Positions 50,657-59,480 of a DNA stretch of 64,000 nt are shown here, in pieces. Origin of the DNA: Bog-756 sp963828385 (GTDB taxonomy: Bacteria; Actinomycetota; Acidimicrobiia; Acidimicrobiales; RAAP-2); assembly GCA_963828385.1 (NCBI GenBank), contig CAWHEF010000002.1, forward strand, positions 2,046,001-2,110,000. Direction: 5' to 3'. Position 1 is the first letter of the stretch. Every line of letters starts with the position of its first letter. Below the pieces are notes generated by a model. It did not search any database and was not told the origin of the DNA. It saw only the letters and a list, made by a program, of their open reading frames with translations. The position numbers and the translations under genes are program-made.

Positions 50657-52315
50657 ATGGCTACGGGCAGAGTCGCAATGGAGGCCGGGCTCGGGGAGAC
50701 AGACCTCCGGACGGTGACGGGCATGCTGCGTGCGTGGGCCACGGATACTCCCGACGCTCCCATGCTCACCCACGGCGACACCACCCTCACCTGGTCCGAG
50801 GTCTACCAACGGGCCAAGGAGACGGCGGCATCGCTGGAGCGGAACGGTGTCCGTCCCGGCGACCGGGTCGCCTTCCTCGATCGCAACGGCATCGAGTACT
50901 TCGAGGTGCTGTTCGGGACCGCCCTGGTCGGTGCCGTCTGCGTCGCCGTCAACTGGCGCCTGTCCGCCGTCGAGATGGGGGCCGTCATCGAGGACTCCGG
51001 CTCCAGGATTCTCTTCGCCGGGGCCGACTACCTGGATGCCGTGGACAAGCTGCTGCCCGCCCTCACCGGCGACGTGACGGTGGTCCCCTTGGAGCACCTG
51101 GGGGTATGGCGCAGCGGGACCGGCGACGAGCACGGTGACAGTGACGGTGACGGTGACGGTGACGGTGACGGTGACGGCGCTGGCACACGGGATCCCGGGT
51201 TCGAACCGGGTCCCGATGACGTGGTCCTCCAGCTCTACACGTCGGGCACGACGGGACAGCCAAAGGGGGTCATGTGCACGGCGGCCAACCTGTCGTGCAT
51301 CCTGACCGAGGCCGATCGCGTGTTCCACATCCGCTCGGACACGGTGTCCCTCGTGGCCATGCCTCTCTTCCACATCGGCGGGTCGGGTTGGGCGCTGTGC
51401 GGCATGTCACGCGGCGGTCACTCGGTGATCCTCCGAGACGTCGACCCCTCGGGGGTCCTCCGGCTCATCGAGAGGCACCGGATCACCGAGACGTTCGTCG
51501 TCCCCGCCGTCCTGCTCTTCCTGTTGGGCGCCCCGGAGCTGTACAGCACCGACGTGAGCTCGATCCGCGTGATCTTCTATGGGGCGTCGCCCATCTCCGA
51601 CAACGTCCTCGTCCGGTCGATGGCCGCGTTCGGCTGCGACTTCGCCCAGGTGTACGGCCTGACCGAGACGACCGGGGCCATCACCTCGCTCATGCCCGAG
51701 GACCACGATCCCGTAGGCCCCCGGGCCCACTTGATCCGATCGGCCGGCCGGCCCTTCGACCATGTCGAGCTGGCCATCATCGACCCCGACACCGGTGAAC
51801 CGGTACCCCCCGGGTCGGTTGGCGAGGTGTGGACACGGTCGGGCCAGAACATGCTCGGCTACTGGAACAAGCCCCGGGAGACTGAAGCGGTGCTGGCCGC
51901 CGGCGGTTGGCTGCGAACCGGTGACGCCGGCTGGCTCGACGAAGAGGGCTATCTGTTCCTGCACGATCGGATCAAGGACATGGTCGTGACCGGCGGCGAG
52001 AACGTCTATCCCGCCGAAGTGGAGAACGCCCTCGCCTCCCATCCGTGGGTGGCCGACGTCGCCGTCATCGGGATACCCGACGACCGGTGGGGGGAGGCGG
52101 TCAAGGCTGTCGTCGTCCGGGCCGATGGTGCACCCGACGACGATGACGCCGTGTCCGCCGACATCATCAGGGCTACCCGGGAGAAGCTCGCCCACTACAA
52201 GTGTCCGACGTCGGTCGACTTCGTCGCCGCACTCCCGCGGAACCCGTCAGGCAAGGTGTTGAAACGCGACCTCCGCGCTCCCTACTGGCAGAGTGCCGAT
52301 CGCCGCATCCACTGA
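50657..52315 (+). CDS. Acyl-CoA ligase (AMP-binding) with a Gly-Asp repeat insert
   Basis: The 552-residue adenylate-forming enzyme has YTSGTTGQPKGVM, MPLFHIGGSGWAL, VYGLTETTGAITSLMPEDHD, WLRTGDAGWLDEEGYLFLHDRIKDMVVTGGENVYPAEVE and catalytic Lys in NPSGKVLKRDLR. These are like long-chain FadD5/FadD4-type ligases. Residues about 160-173 are a (Gly-Asp) run encoded by the GGTGAC repeat, placed in the loop before the P-loop, where length change would be tolerated. GGGGGAGC precedes the ATG. The gene stands alone on the plus strand. Confidence 0.92.
   Translation: MATGRVAMEAGLGETDLRTVTGMLRAWATDTPDAPMLTHGDTTLTWSEVYQRAKETAASLERNGVRPGDRVAFLDRNGIEYFEVLFGTALVGAVCVAVNWRLSAVEMGAVIEDSGSRILFAGADYLDAVDKLLPALTGDVTVVPLEHLGVWRSGTGDEHGDSDGDGDGDGDGDGAGTRDPGFEPGPDDVVLQLYTSGTTGQPKGVMCTAANLSCILTEADRVFHIRSDTVSLVAMPLFHIGGSGWALCGMSRGGHSVILRDVDPSGVLRLIERHRITETFVVPAVLLFLLGAPELYSTDVSSIRVIFYGASPISDNVLVRSMAAFGCDFAQVYGLTETTGAITSLMPEDHDPVGPRAHLIRSAGRPFDHVELAIIDPDTGEPVPPGSVGEVWTRSGQNMLGYWNKPRETEAVLAAGGWLRTGDAGWLDEEGYLFLHDRIKDMVVTGGENVYPAEVENALASHPWVADVAVIGIPDDRWGEAVKAVVVRADGAPDDDDAVSADIIRATREKLAHYKCPTSVDFVAALPRNPSGKVLKRDLRAPYWQSADRRIH
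51134..51175. repeat. In-frame hexamer repeat GGTGAC x7
   Basis: There are seven 6-bp units, the second reading AGTGAC. They encode alternating Gly-Asp/Ser-Asp. Any gain or loss of a unit keeps the frame. Confidence 0.92.
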
Positions 52316-52324
52316 GGACACCGC

Positions 52325-52735
52325 TCAGAACAGCCCCGGCGCGCCCTCCTCGGAAGCAGACCTCGACTCTCCGGCCTCCTCGATCGGGCCCTCCCAGGTG
52401 GGCTCGGTCCCATCGCCGGGGTCGTCCACGTCGACCTGTTCGAACTGGCCGACGGCCTCGAGCCGGGGAACCAGCTCCTCCACCCTCATCCTCGTGCGAC
52501 GGAGCCGCCGGTCGAGCTCGTCGACGATCGCCGTGGCCCGTTCCAGCTGGTCCACCAGGCGGTCGACGTCGACGACACCGGTCTCGAACTCCTCGATGAT
52601 CTCGTCGAGCGCCGCCGCTGCGGTGGCGTAGCTCAACCCGGCGACCGTCGGGTCCTCCGCACGCGACGGCCCGTCTTCGGTCGTCTGGGCCCTCGGGTTG
52701 TCGGCTCCGTTGCCGTTCCCGCGTCCTGTGGCCAT
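52325..52735 (-). CDS. xseB: Exodeoxyribonuclease VII small subunit
   Basis: The 136-residue protein has the small-subunit core at about 34-95: LSYATAAAALDEIIEEFETGVVDVDRLVDQLERA, forming a helical hairpin that wraps XseA. The core is flanked by extra acidic and Gly/Asn-rich tails, making it longer than the usual 70-80 residues. It starts 2 bp after the xseA stop, as in most bacteria. Confidence 0.9.
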   Translation of the reverse strand: MATGRGNGNGADNPRAQTTEDGPSRAEDPTVAGLSYATAAAALDEIIEEFETGVVDVDRLVDQLERATAIVDELDRRLRRTRMRVEELVPRLEAVGQFEQVDVDDPGDGTEPTWEGPIEEAGESRSASEEGAPGLF

Positions 52736-52737
52736 TC

Positions 52738-54144
52738 CTACATCCCTTCGTCGTGTCGTCGAGCCGAGCCGTGCACGGCCCGGCGAGCTTCGATCACCTC
52801 GGAGGCGACCTCTCCGTCAACGAACAGGGTCGAGACGGCCTCTCCCACATCGAGCTCCGCCGCCGATCGGACCACCTGACCGGTGAGGCTCCGGGTCACG
52901 GTGTAGCCGCGCTCGAGCTGTCGCTGGTAGTCGTAGGCACCGAGCAGGCGCCGCCAGTGGGCGAGCCGCCGCGACTCGGACTCGAGCTGCCGATCCGGCA
53001 GAGCCGCCGCCCGCTCGGCCTGCCAGGACAGAGACCGGCCGGCCACCTCCGCCGAGCGGACCGCTGCTCGAGCCAGTGCCGCCCCCGACGAGGCCAGCGC
53101 GTGCCGGCTGCGGTCAACCTGGGTCCGCCCCATTCCCCTGAGGACGCTCGTCCGGTGGCCGAGGCCCTCCCGGTGCCTCCCGAGGTGCGCCCGCGTCGAA
53201 GTCACGAGGCCGTGACGGTGGCGTTCCAGCTTCCGATCGGCCCGTTCGACACTTTCGCGGGCCAAGCGGCTGATGGTCGTCGCCGAGGCGATGCTGGAGT
53301 TCCAGAACTCCACGGCGATTCGGGCGAGCTCGTGCCCGCAGTCGGTGGGGGTGACGAACGATCGATTGGCAACCTCGTCGACGACCGACTGGTCGCCGGT
53401 ATGACCGATCCCCGTCCACACGGGTAGGGCGGAGGAGGCAACGGCCCAGGCGACGGGCTCGGCGTCGAAGATAGCGAGGTCCGCCTTCGACCCGCCGCCC
53501 CGGACGATGACGAGCAGGTCGCACGAACGGCCCTGGAGAAGGCGAAGTGCCGCCGCCACCGAGGCGGCAGCCTTCCTGCCCTGGACCTGGGTCGTGGCGA
53601 CCTGGACGTCGAAGGCCAGACGCGATGCAGCCAGCTGGCCGAGAAAGTCCCGGTACCCCTCGGTCCCGGGGCTGGCCACCAGGCCGATGCGCAACGGCAG
53701 TGGGGGCACGGGAAGGGAGCGATTGCGGTCGAAGAGACCTGCGGCCACCAGTTCCCTGACCAGTCGGGCGCGCTCGGCCGCAACCTTTCCCAACAGGGCA
53801 TCGGTATCCAGCTCGGTGACGATGAAGCTGATGTCGCCGCGCTGCTTGTAGAGCCGCACCTCGCCCCTCACCCGTACGACGAGCCCGGCATCGAACGCCA
53901 TGCCGAGCTGGTCGAGTGTGGACCGGACCCGACCCCACCGGCTCGACCAGCACACCACTCGCAGCACCGGCGAGCCGGCATCGTGGGCGCTGGCGGGGTC
54001 CACGAGCTCGATGTAGCAGTGCCCCCGTGAGCTGACGTTGAACGAGCGGACCTCGCCCTGCACCCACACCTCCCCGGGCAGCTCGCCCTTCAGGGCACGG
54101 TCGATCCTCCGGTAGAGGCCGCCGATCGTCGAGCGCGTCGCCAC
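52738..54144 (-). CDS. xseA: Exodeoxyribonuclease VII large subunit
   Basis: XseA with XseB degrades single-stranded DNA from both ends. The 468-residue protein has an N-terminal OB domain (VWVQGEVRSFNVSSRGHCYIEL), the catalytic region with PLRIGLVASPGTEGYRDFL, LLVIVRGGGSKADLAIFD, VWTGIGHTGDQSVVDEVANRSFVTPT, then a long helical C-terminal arm and LERGYTVTRSLTGQVVRSAAEL. All usual catalytic-domain motifs are present. It is divergent from rnpB, with about 150 bp between. Confidence 0.95.
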   Translation of the reverse strand: MATRSTIGGLYRRIDRALKGELPGEVWVQGEVRSFNVSSRGHCYIELVDPASAHDAGSPVLRVVCWSSRWGRVRSTLDQLGMAFDAGLVVRVRGEVRLYKQRGDISFIVTELDTDALLGKVAAERARLVRELVAAGLFDRNRSLPVPPLPLRIGLVASPGTEGYRDFLGQLAASRLAFDVQVATTQVQGRKAAASVAAALRLLQGRSCDLLVIVRGGGSKADLAIFDAEPVAWAVASSALPVWTGIGHTGDQSVVDEVANRSFVTPTDCGHELARIAVEFWNSSIASATTISRLARESVERADRKLERHRHGLVTSTRAHLGRHREGLGHRTSVLRGMGRTQVDRSRHALASSGAALARAAVRSAEVAGRSLSWQAERAAALPDRQLESESRRLAHWRRLLGAYDYQRQLERGYTVTRSLTGQVVRSAAELDVGEAVSTLFVDGEVASEVIEARRAVHGSARRHDEGM

Positions 54145-54291
54145 CCGACGTCGGGCCCCTCGGGTGCGGATGGGTGAGAGCCGTGTCCATTCCCAGCCAG
54201 ACTACGGCGACCCTGGTACATGCGGGGTGCCCGGTGAGGCGAGACCGAGAGCGGAGATCGACGGAGGCCGCTTCTATGGCACGATGGCAGT

Positions 54292-54680
<389 letters not shown>

Positions 54681-54887
54681 ACCACACCCTGTGAACTGCA
54701 TGTTCAGCTCGTGTGCGACCCCGAAATGCCCCACGGGGCACAAAAAGGACACAACGCAAACCAAAGTGACCCCGCCGCCTGGCGCTCGGAGGTGGCGGCG
54801 AGGGTGCGATCGAGCACGAGGGCCTGAGAATGGCGAACCGGCAGGTCATATCGCCGTTCTGCGGAGGGGCGGGGCGTGCGTCCTTGG

Positions 54888-54907
54888 GTGTATCACGCGT
54901 GATACAC
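54888..54907. promoter_or_regulatory. Perfect 20-bp palindrome, probable operator of the toxin-antitoxin pair
   Basis: GTGTATCACGCGTGATACAC is exactly self-complementary and ends 7 bp before the antitoxin GTG. Antitoxins of the Phd/VapB type bind such sites to repress their own operon, so this is the likely operator, overlapping the promoter or leader. Confidence 0.75.
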
Positions 54908-54914
54908 TGTCCAA

Positions 54915-55151
54915 GTGCGTGAAATATCGATCCGCGAGCTGCGCAACCACGGGGGGGACATGGTCGACCGTGTCGCTCACGGTGAACGAATGACCGTGAC
55001 TCGAGACGGTAGGCCGGTCGCTCTCCTTGTGCCCCTTGGGCGTGAGCCCCACTCGGTCGACGTGCTCATCGAACGGTGGTCGCGGCTGCCGGCGATGGAC
55101 CCGGAATCCCTCCGCCGAGACATTGACTCTGTGATCGACCCCTCGCTGTGA
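54915..55151 (+). CDS. Phd/YefM-type antitoxin
   Basis: The 78-residue protein has the Phd/YefM DNA-binding fold: REISIRELRNHGGDMVDRVAHGERMTVTRDGRPVALLVPL in two parts (residues 2-41), then a disordered toxin-binding tail. It should neutralise the PIN toxin that starts in its stop codon. GTG is used as start, close behind the palindrome; the message may be nearly leaderless. Confidence 0.92.
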   Translation: MREISIRELRNHGGDMVDRVAHGERMTVTRDGRPVALLVPLGREPHSVDVLIERWSRLPAMDPESLRRDIDSVIDPSL

Positions 55152-55576
55152 GCACCTCAGATCGTGGCATCCTCGACACCAGCACGGTGGTTCTGCTCGA
55201 GCGGATCGATGATCTCCAGTCCCTCCCATCTGCATCACTCATCACAGCCGTCACTCTCGCAGAGCTCTCCGTCGGTCCCCTCGTGGCGTCTGATCCTGGC
55301 GAGCGAGCGACGCGCCAGCTTCGTTTGCAGCAGGCCGAGGCCGACTTTGACCCCCTTCCCTTTGATGCAGCCGCGGCTCGAGCGTTCGGGCGGGTCGCCG
55401 CGTCTCTTCACCGTGCCGGGCACAAGACCGGAGCACGGTCTTACGACGCAATGATCGCTGCCGTGGCGCTCGCCAACGACCTTCCGCTGTTCACGTGCAA
55501 CCCAGCCGATTTCGAATACGTCGACGGCTTGGATCTGAGATCAGTTCCGCATCCCGATCAGACCCCCGGCACGTAG
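55148..55576 (+). CDS. VapC-type PIN-domain ribonuclease toxin
   Basis: The 142-residue PIN protein has acidic active-site residues Asp10 (ILDTSTVV), Glu39 (TLAELSVG), Asp100 (SYDAMIAAVAL) and Asp121 (CNPADF). VapC toxins cut tRNAs or rRNA when freed from antitoxin. Start GTG overlaps the antitoxin stop (GTGA), giving the coupled order antitoxin then toxin. Confidence 0.94.
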   Translation: MSTSDRGILDTSTVVLLERIDDLQSLPSASLITAVTLAELSVGPLVASDPGERATRQLRLQQAEADFDPLPFDAAAARAFGRVAASLHRAGHKTGARSYDAMIAAVALANDLPLFTCNPADFEYVDGLDLRSVPHPDQTPGT

Positions 55577-55657
55577 GGCACGCGCCGGCTTGCCGGGAAC
55601 CGCTGGGTAGCCACCGAGCCAGCGTTTCGGGGGCAGGTCGTCAGCTCGTTCGCAGGA

Positions 55658-56317
55658 TCATCGGCGGGTGAAGGTCAGGTGGGTGACGCCGCTCGGTGAC
55701 GAGACTGTCTCGAGGTTGTAGCGCTCCTCGATGCCTTCGAGTCCGTCCCACAGTCGAACACCGCGGCCGAGCAGGATCGGCACCAGCACGACATGGAGGG
55801 TGTCGATGAGGTCGGCGGCGAGGAAGTCGCGGACGACCGTGGGGCCACCGCCGATGCGCACGTCGAGGTCACCGGCAGCCTCCCGGGCGAGGTCGAGTGC
55901 CTCCTGCGGAGAGGCGTCGACGAAGTGGAACACGGTGCCGCCCTCCATCTCGATCGGCGGGCGCGCGTGGTGAGTCAGCACGAACACCGGCGTGTGGAAC
56001 GGCGGGTTCGGACCCCACCAGCCCCGCCACTCCTCGTCGGTGCCGACATCGGTCCACGGACCGGTCTGCGGGCCGAACTTGGCCCGGCCCATGATCTCGG
56101 CGCCAAACCCGACATTCAGGCGTTCCGCGAACGCGTTGTCGACACCAGTCGAGCCACCTGTCTGACCCATGATGATCGAGCGCCCGAACCGGGTGGCGAT
56201 CACCCACTCGACCAGACGATGGCCGGCGTGCCCGAACGGGGCGTCGAACGTGAGGCCTTCGCCGGTCCCGAACCCGTCCAGGGAGATCGAGAAGTTGTGG
56301 ACACGGACCTGGGACAT
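55658..56317 (-). CDS. Dihydrofolate reductase family protein (RibD C-terminal-like)
   Basis: The 219-residue protein begins MSQVRVHNFSISLDGFGTGEG. It has TPVFVLTHHARPPIEMEGGTVFHFV, IGGGPTVVRDFLAADLIDTLHVVLVPILLGRGVRLWDGL and a short C-terminal strand, the pattern of the larger RibD-C/DHFR-like reductases. GGAGGGAG lies before ATG 56317, ruling out the long upstream frame. It is divergent from an HxlR regulator with 97 bp between, the common arrangement of a regulator and its redox target. The substrate is unknown. Confidence 0.87.
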   Translation of the reverse strand: MSQVRVHNFSISLDGFGTGEGLTFDAPFGHAGHRLVEWVIATRFGRSIIMGQTGGSTGVDNAFAERLNVGFGAEIMGRAKFGPQTGPWTDVGTDEEWRGWWGPNPPFHTPVFVLTHHARPPIEMEGGTVFHFVDASPQEALDLAREAAGDLDVRIGGGPTVVRDFLAADLIDTLHVVLVPILLGRGVRLWDGLEGIEERYNLETVSSPSGVTHLTFTRR

Positions 56318-56356
56318 GGCTCCCTCCGAAGCGTTGGCTGATTGCGATATGCAACT

Positions 56357-56370
56357 GGTTGACGCTAACC
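56357..56370. promoter_or_regulatory. Small inverted repeat in the HxlR / DHFR-like divergent promoter
   Basis: GGTT-GACGCT-AACC forms 4-bp arms midway between two divergent starts. It is a weak candidate for an HxlR operator. Confidence 0.3.
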
Positions 56371-56414
56371 TACTTGAAGCACTTGCAGAGCGCAAGCACA
56401 CTGGAGGAGCGTTC

Positions 56415-56915
56415 ATGGACACCGCGCCACGGTCGGGATGTGCGATCAACGCCGCCGTAGAGGTGCTCGGCGACCCGTGGGCGATGCTCGTGCTGCGCGA
56501 CATCATGTTCGGCAACCGCCGCTACTTCCGCGAGCTGGTCGCCGCCTCCGAGGAGGGCATCGCCACCAACATCCTCGCCAGCCGCCTCAAGCAGCTCGTG
56601 GCCGCCGGGCTGCTCACCCGCGACGTCGCCCGCCGCGGGCAGCGGGCGGCGTACTCGCTCACGGAGGCGGGCATCCAGGTGCTTCCGGTCATGGTCGCGC
56701 TCGGCAACTGGGGCCTGGCGCATCGCACCGGCGAGCGCCGCCTACGTGTCCGCGCCGAACTGCTTCGCGACGGGGGCCCCGAGCTCGTCGAGGCGATGAT
56801 CGACGAACTACGCGAGCTCCATCTCGGCGTCCCGCGCCCCAACCCGGACGCGCCGCGTGCCAGCGATCAGCTGCGCGCCGCCTACGAAGGCCGCGGTACC
56901 CGTGTGTCCCGATGA
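56415..56915 (+). CDS. HxlR-family transcriptional regulator
   Basis: The 166-residue winged helix has CAINAAVEVLGDPWAMLVLRDIMFGNRRYFREL, TNILASRLKQLVAAGLLTR and YSLTEAGIQVLPVMVALGNWG, all typical. A C-terminal extension follows the fold. Cys9 near the N-terminus is where redox-sensing family members carry theirs. GGAGGAG stands six bases before ATG 56415; the frame upstream overlaps the DHFR-like gene and is not used. It probably controls itself and the divergent reductase. Confidence 0.92.
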   Translation: MDTAPRSGCAINAAVEVLGDPWAMLVLRDIMFGNRRYFRELVAASEEGIATNILASRLKQLVAAGLLTRDVARRGQRAAYSLTEAGIQVLPVMVALGNWGLAHRTGERRLRVRAELLRDGGPELVEAMIDELRELHLGVPRPNPDAPRASDQLRAAYEGRGTRVSR

Positions 56916-57148
56916 GTAGACCGGTATCCAAGCCGCGCTGCCGGCCCTTCTGCGGTGGATGGGACGAAGACTCGCCAAGATCCCGCCACGAGGAGGGTGG
57001 AGACGATCACCCTCCGCGCTGGCCCGAGCACGCGCCGGGACTACCGGAGACCTCGCGTTAGAAATCCCTAGACAACGTGGCTGCCCGTCAACCCGACCCA
57101 CAGGTTTGCCGGGTGGAGAGGCACCCCGAGTCGTGCAAGGCTGCCCCG

Positions 57149-57523
57149 ATGGATCCCCGCGAACACGCCGATGTTTGGTTGGCGGCCTGGAACGCGCACG
57201 ACCTGGACGCCATCATGGCCTGCTACTCCGACGACGTGGACTTCAGAGCGCCTACGGGCCCCAGTGAATGGAAACAGTCCGACAACCAGCTCCGGGGCAA
57301 GTCCGAGCTTCGCAGGCACTTCCGGCTAGGGCTCGGGGTTTCTCCCGATTTGGCCTTCACCGAGGAGTCACTTCTGACTGGACCGGGAGGATACGCGCTC
57401 ATCTACCGTCGCGAGAACGGAAGCCGGGCGATCGACGTCGTCGAACTGGACGAACAGGGCAGGGCGGCGCGCGTCCGCGCCTTCTATGAAGAGGCACGAC
57501 GACCCGTCAACAGCTCCCGGTGA
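57149..57523 (+). CDS. SnoaL-like / NTF2-fold protein
   Basis: The 124-residue protein has ADVWLAAWNAHDLDAIMACYSDDVDFRAP, LRGKSELRRHFRLGL and ALIYRRENGSRAIDVVELDEQGRAARVRAFY, the nuclear transport factor 2 fold of SnoaL-like proteins. Members are cyclases, isomerases or ligand binders, and this one has no clear active site. ATG 57149 matches the usual start; the upstream part of the frame is dropped. It is monocistronic. Confidence 0.88.
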   Translation: MDPREHADVWLAAWNAHDLDAIMACYSDDVDFRAPTGPSEWKQSDNQLRGKSELRRHFRLGLGVSPDLAFTEESLLTGPGGYALIYRRENGSRAIDVVELDEQGRAARVRAFYEEARRPVNSSR

Positions 57524-57670
57524 ACCGACACATCACGCTGCCCATCCCTTTCTCGACATGCGTGGCGATCGCCGGGCTCTACCTGGCAACCTTCGCCGCG
57601 AACAGGCGGCGAACCGGAGAGCGTCAGGTCACGCAGCCTGCGTCGCGAACGCCCCGGTAGGGTTGTCCCG

Positions 57671-58180
57671 GTGCGGGTGAGCGAGCGTCCCGACTTCTCC
57701 GAGGCCGACTTCGATCAGATCGTCGACGGCGAGGCAGACCCCTTCGAGACGGAGGGGGACGAGATGGTCTGGGCCACGAAGACGGGTCACGTCGCTCTGG
57801 AGGAAGACGGTCGCCTCATCGCCCACGCCGGATGGGTCCTTGCTGACGTCCTGCCAGAGAGCGGACCTCCGGTTCCGGCCGTCGGCTTGGGCGGCGTGCT
57901 CGTGCACCGCGCCTACCGGCGACAGGGCGTCGGCACGCGGGTGGTGGATGAGGCCGTCGGGCGCATGAGCGAGCTCGGAAGGCCGGTCGCGCTGCTGTTC
58001 TGCCGCACCGACCGCCGGCCCTTCTACGAACGTCTCGGATGGCGCCCCGTGAGCTCCGAGGTCGTGGTCTTCCAACCCAAGGGACCGGAAATCATGCCGC
58101 TCGAGACCTGCTGGCTTCCGCTGTCCGCTGACGCCGCCCTGCCCGACACCCGCCTCGAGCTGCCCTCCCTGCCGTTCTGA
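57671..58180 (+). CDS. GNAT-family N-acetyltransferase
   Basis: The 169-residue protein has acetyl-CoA motif GVLVHRAYRRQGVGTRVVDEAV and RPFYERLGWRPVSSEVVVFQ for the last strands. The N-terminal part (GHVALEEDGRLIAHAGWVLAD) fits the substrate side. It starts at GTG 57671. The substrate is unknown. It is convergent with the lipoprotein SurE gene, the stops being 13 bp apart. Confidence 0.88.
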   Translation: MRVSERPDFSEADFDQIVDGEADPFETEGDEMVWATKTGHVALEEDGRLIAHAGWVLADVLPESGPPVPAVGLGGVLVHRAYRRQGVGTRVVDEAVGRMSELGRPVALLFCRTDRRPFYERLGWRPVSSEVVVFQPKGPEIMPLETCWLPLSADAALPDTRLELPSLPF

Positions 58181-58193
58181 GCGGTCCTCTCGC

Positions 58194-59042
58194 CTACCCG
58201 GGATCGGGATGGGGGGCATAGTGCCCGAGGGGAGAGAGCACGGCGAACCCGGCGACGAACGCCTCGGCATCGTTCGGGGGATGTTTGACATGGCTCGAGC
58301 AGTCGACCTGGAGCGGGTTGATGCCGTCCAGCGTGGCGGCGGCGGGCACGGTGACCGGGCCCCGGACCCGACCGTTCGCGCACGTCGGCACGTTGAGGCT
58401 TCCCTCCGGCAGCGACGAGCGAGACGGGCGATCGAGCAGGGCCGCCCGGTGCGAGCTGACCCACGCCGTGAGCTGGTGAGCACCTTCGGCGAAGTCGGGG
58501 GGCCGGCCGTCATCGATCCCCTGGCTGACCGCCAGTGCCGGTATGCCTCTGGCAACGGCGGCCCGGGCCGCGCCCACCGTGCCGGACAGCGCCGCCAGCG
58601 GCCCGATGTTCTGGCCATCATTGATGCCCGACACCACGAGCTCGGGCCGTGGGTAGACCCCTTTCTCGTCGATGGCCCAGACCACCGTGTCGGCCGGATA
58701 CCCGTGCACGGCCTTTGCCGGATAGCCGCTGGCCGTCGACGCCGCCGACACCGACAGCGTTCCTTTGGTGGTCGATCCTCCGGTCCCGCTCTGATCGGAA
58801 GCCGGGGCCACCACCGTGACGTCGGTGTGGGGCAGGGTGCGAAGGGCCTTCACGGCGGCATCGATGCCGGGCGCAGAGACGCCGTCGTCGTTGGTGACCA
58901 TGACGTGCAGGATCGCAGACGAGGAGCCCGACGCGGACGGGGACGGGGACGCTGCACACGCACCCAGCAGGACGGCTGAAGTCAGCGCGATCACTCCGAG
59001 CCCGAGGGACCGGGGCGACGAGGTGTGGGAGGAGCCGCTCAT
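58194..59042 (-). CDS. SurE-like nucleotidase carried as a lipoprotein
   Basis: The 282-residue protein has a lipobox LLGAC with Cys29 after a hydrophobic stretch (13-28). A Ser/Pro linker follows, and then the SurE fold with NDDG at 51-54, VVAPASDQSGTGGS, VVSGINDGQNIGPLAALSGTVGAARAA and GIPALAVSQG. The metal-site residues are kept, so a phosphatase active on the outer face of the membrane is likely, unlike cytoplasmic SurE at 8.7 kb. ATG 59042 gives the signal peptide; the upstream in-frame segment is discarded. Extracellular nucleotide scavenging is a guess. Confidence 0.85.
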   Translation of the reverse strand: MSGSSHTSSPRSLGLGVIALTSAVLLGACAASPSPSASGSSSAILHVMVTNDDGVSAPGIDAAVKALRTLPHTDVTVVAPASDQSGTGGSTTKGTLSVSAASTASGYPAKAVHGYPADTVVWAIDEKGVYPRPELVVSGINDGQNIGPLAALSGTVGAARAAVARGIPALAVSQGIDDGRPPDFAEGAHQLTAWVSSHRAALLDRPSRSSLPEGSLNVPTCANGRVRGPVTVPAAATLDGINPLQVDCSSHVKHPPNDAEAFVAGFAVLSPLGHYAPHPDPG

Positions 59043-59266
59043 GACCGTCGGGCCCAGGTCAGCGACGACGTCGGCACGGAGGGCATGATGACATGGCTTG
59101 GTGCCAGGGCAATGCACCGGATCGGACGTGTGTGCGCTTCGCCTCCTCGTAGCTCGCTCGACGTGACCGCCAATTCAATGTCGGGTCGGACGTCGTCGCA
59201 CCGAGGCGATAGCCTCGTGCGTCGGACCGGCGCCTCCAGACGGGCGCTCGCAGAAGGGACCAACCG

Positions 59267-59443
59267 ATGGCCAGGCGCAGCTCACTCCGCTCGGAGCTCT
59301 ACCGGGCAGCACGCGATCTGGGGAACGTCCAGGCGGCCACCCAGGGACCGAGCGCGTACGCCAAGCGGGTGGCCCGGAGGAAGGTCTACTCCAGCACCAA
59401 CCGGCTGACCCACCAGCTGACCCGATCCTTCGGCCTCGGCTGA
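59267..59443 (+). CDS. Small basic conserved protein, 58 residues
   Basis: An ATG with AGAAGGGA nine bases upstream opens a 58-codon gene. Its product begins MARRSSLRSELYRAARDLGN and ends in a helix with RLTHQLTRSFGLG. Very similar short proteins are found in many actinobacteria with no known role. It is strongly basic and likely helical; it may bind nucleic acid or ribosomes. It lies 37 bp before the alcohol dehydrogenase on the same strand. Confidence 0.75.
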   Translation: MARRSSLRSELYRAARDLGNVQAATQGPSAYAKRVARRKVYSSTNRLTHQLTRSFGLG

Positions 59444-59480
59444 CCGGATCCCGATCCTGCGTCGATCGGTACCGTCAGGC

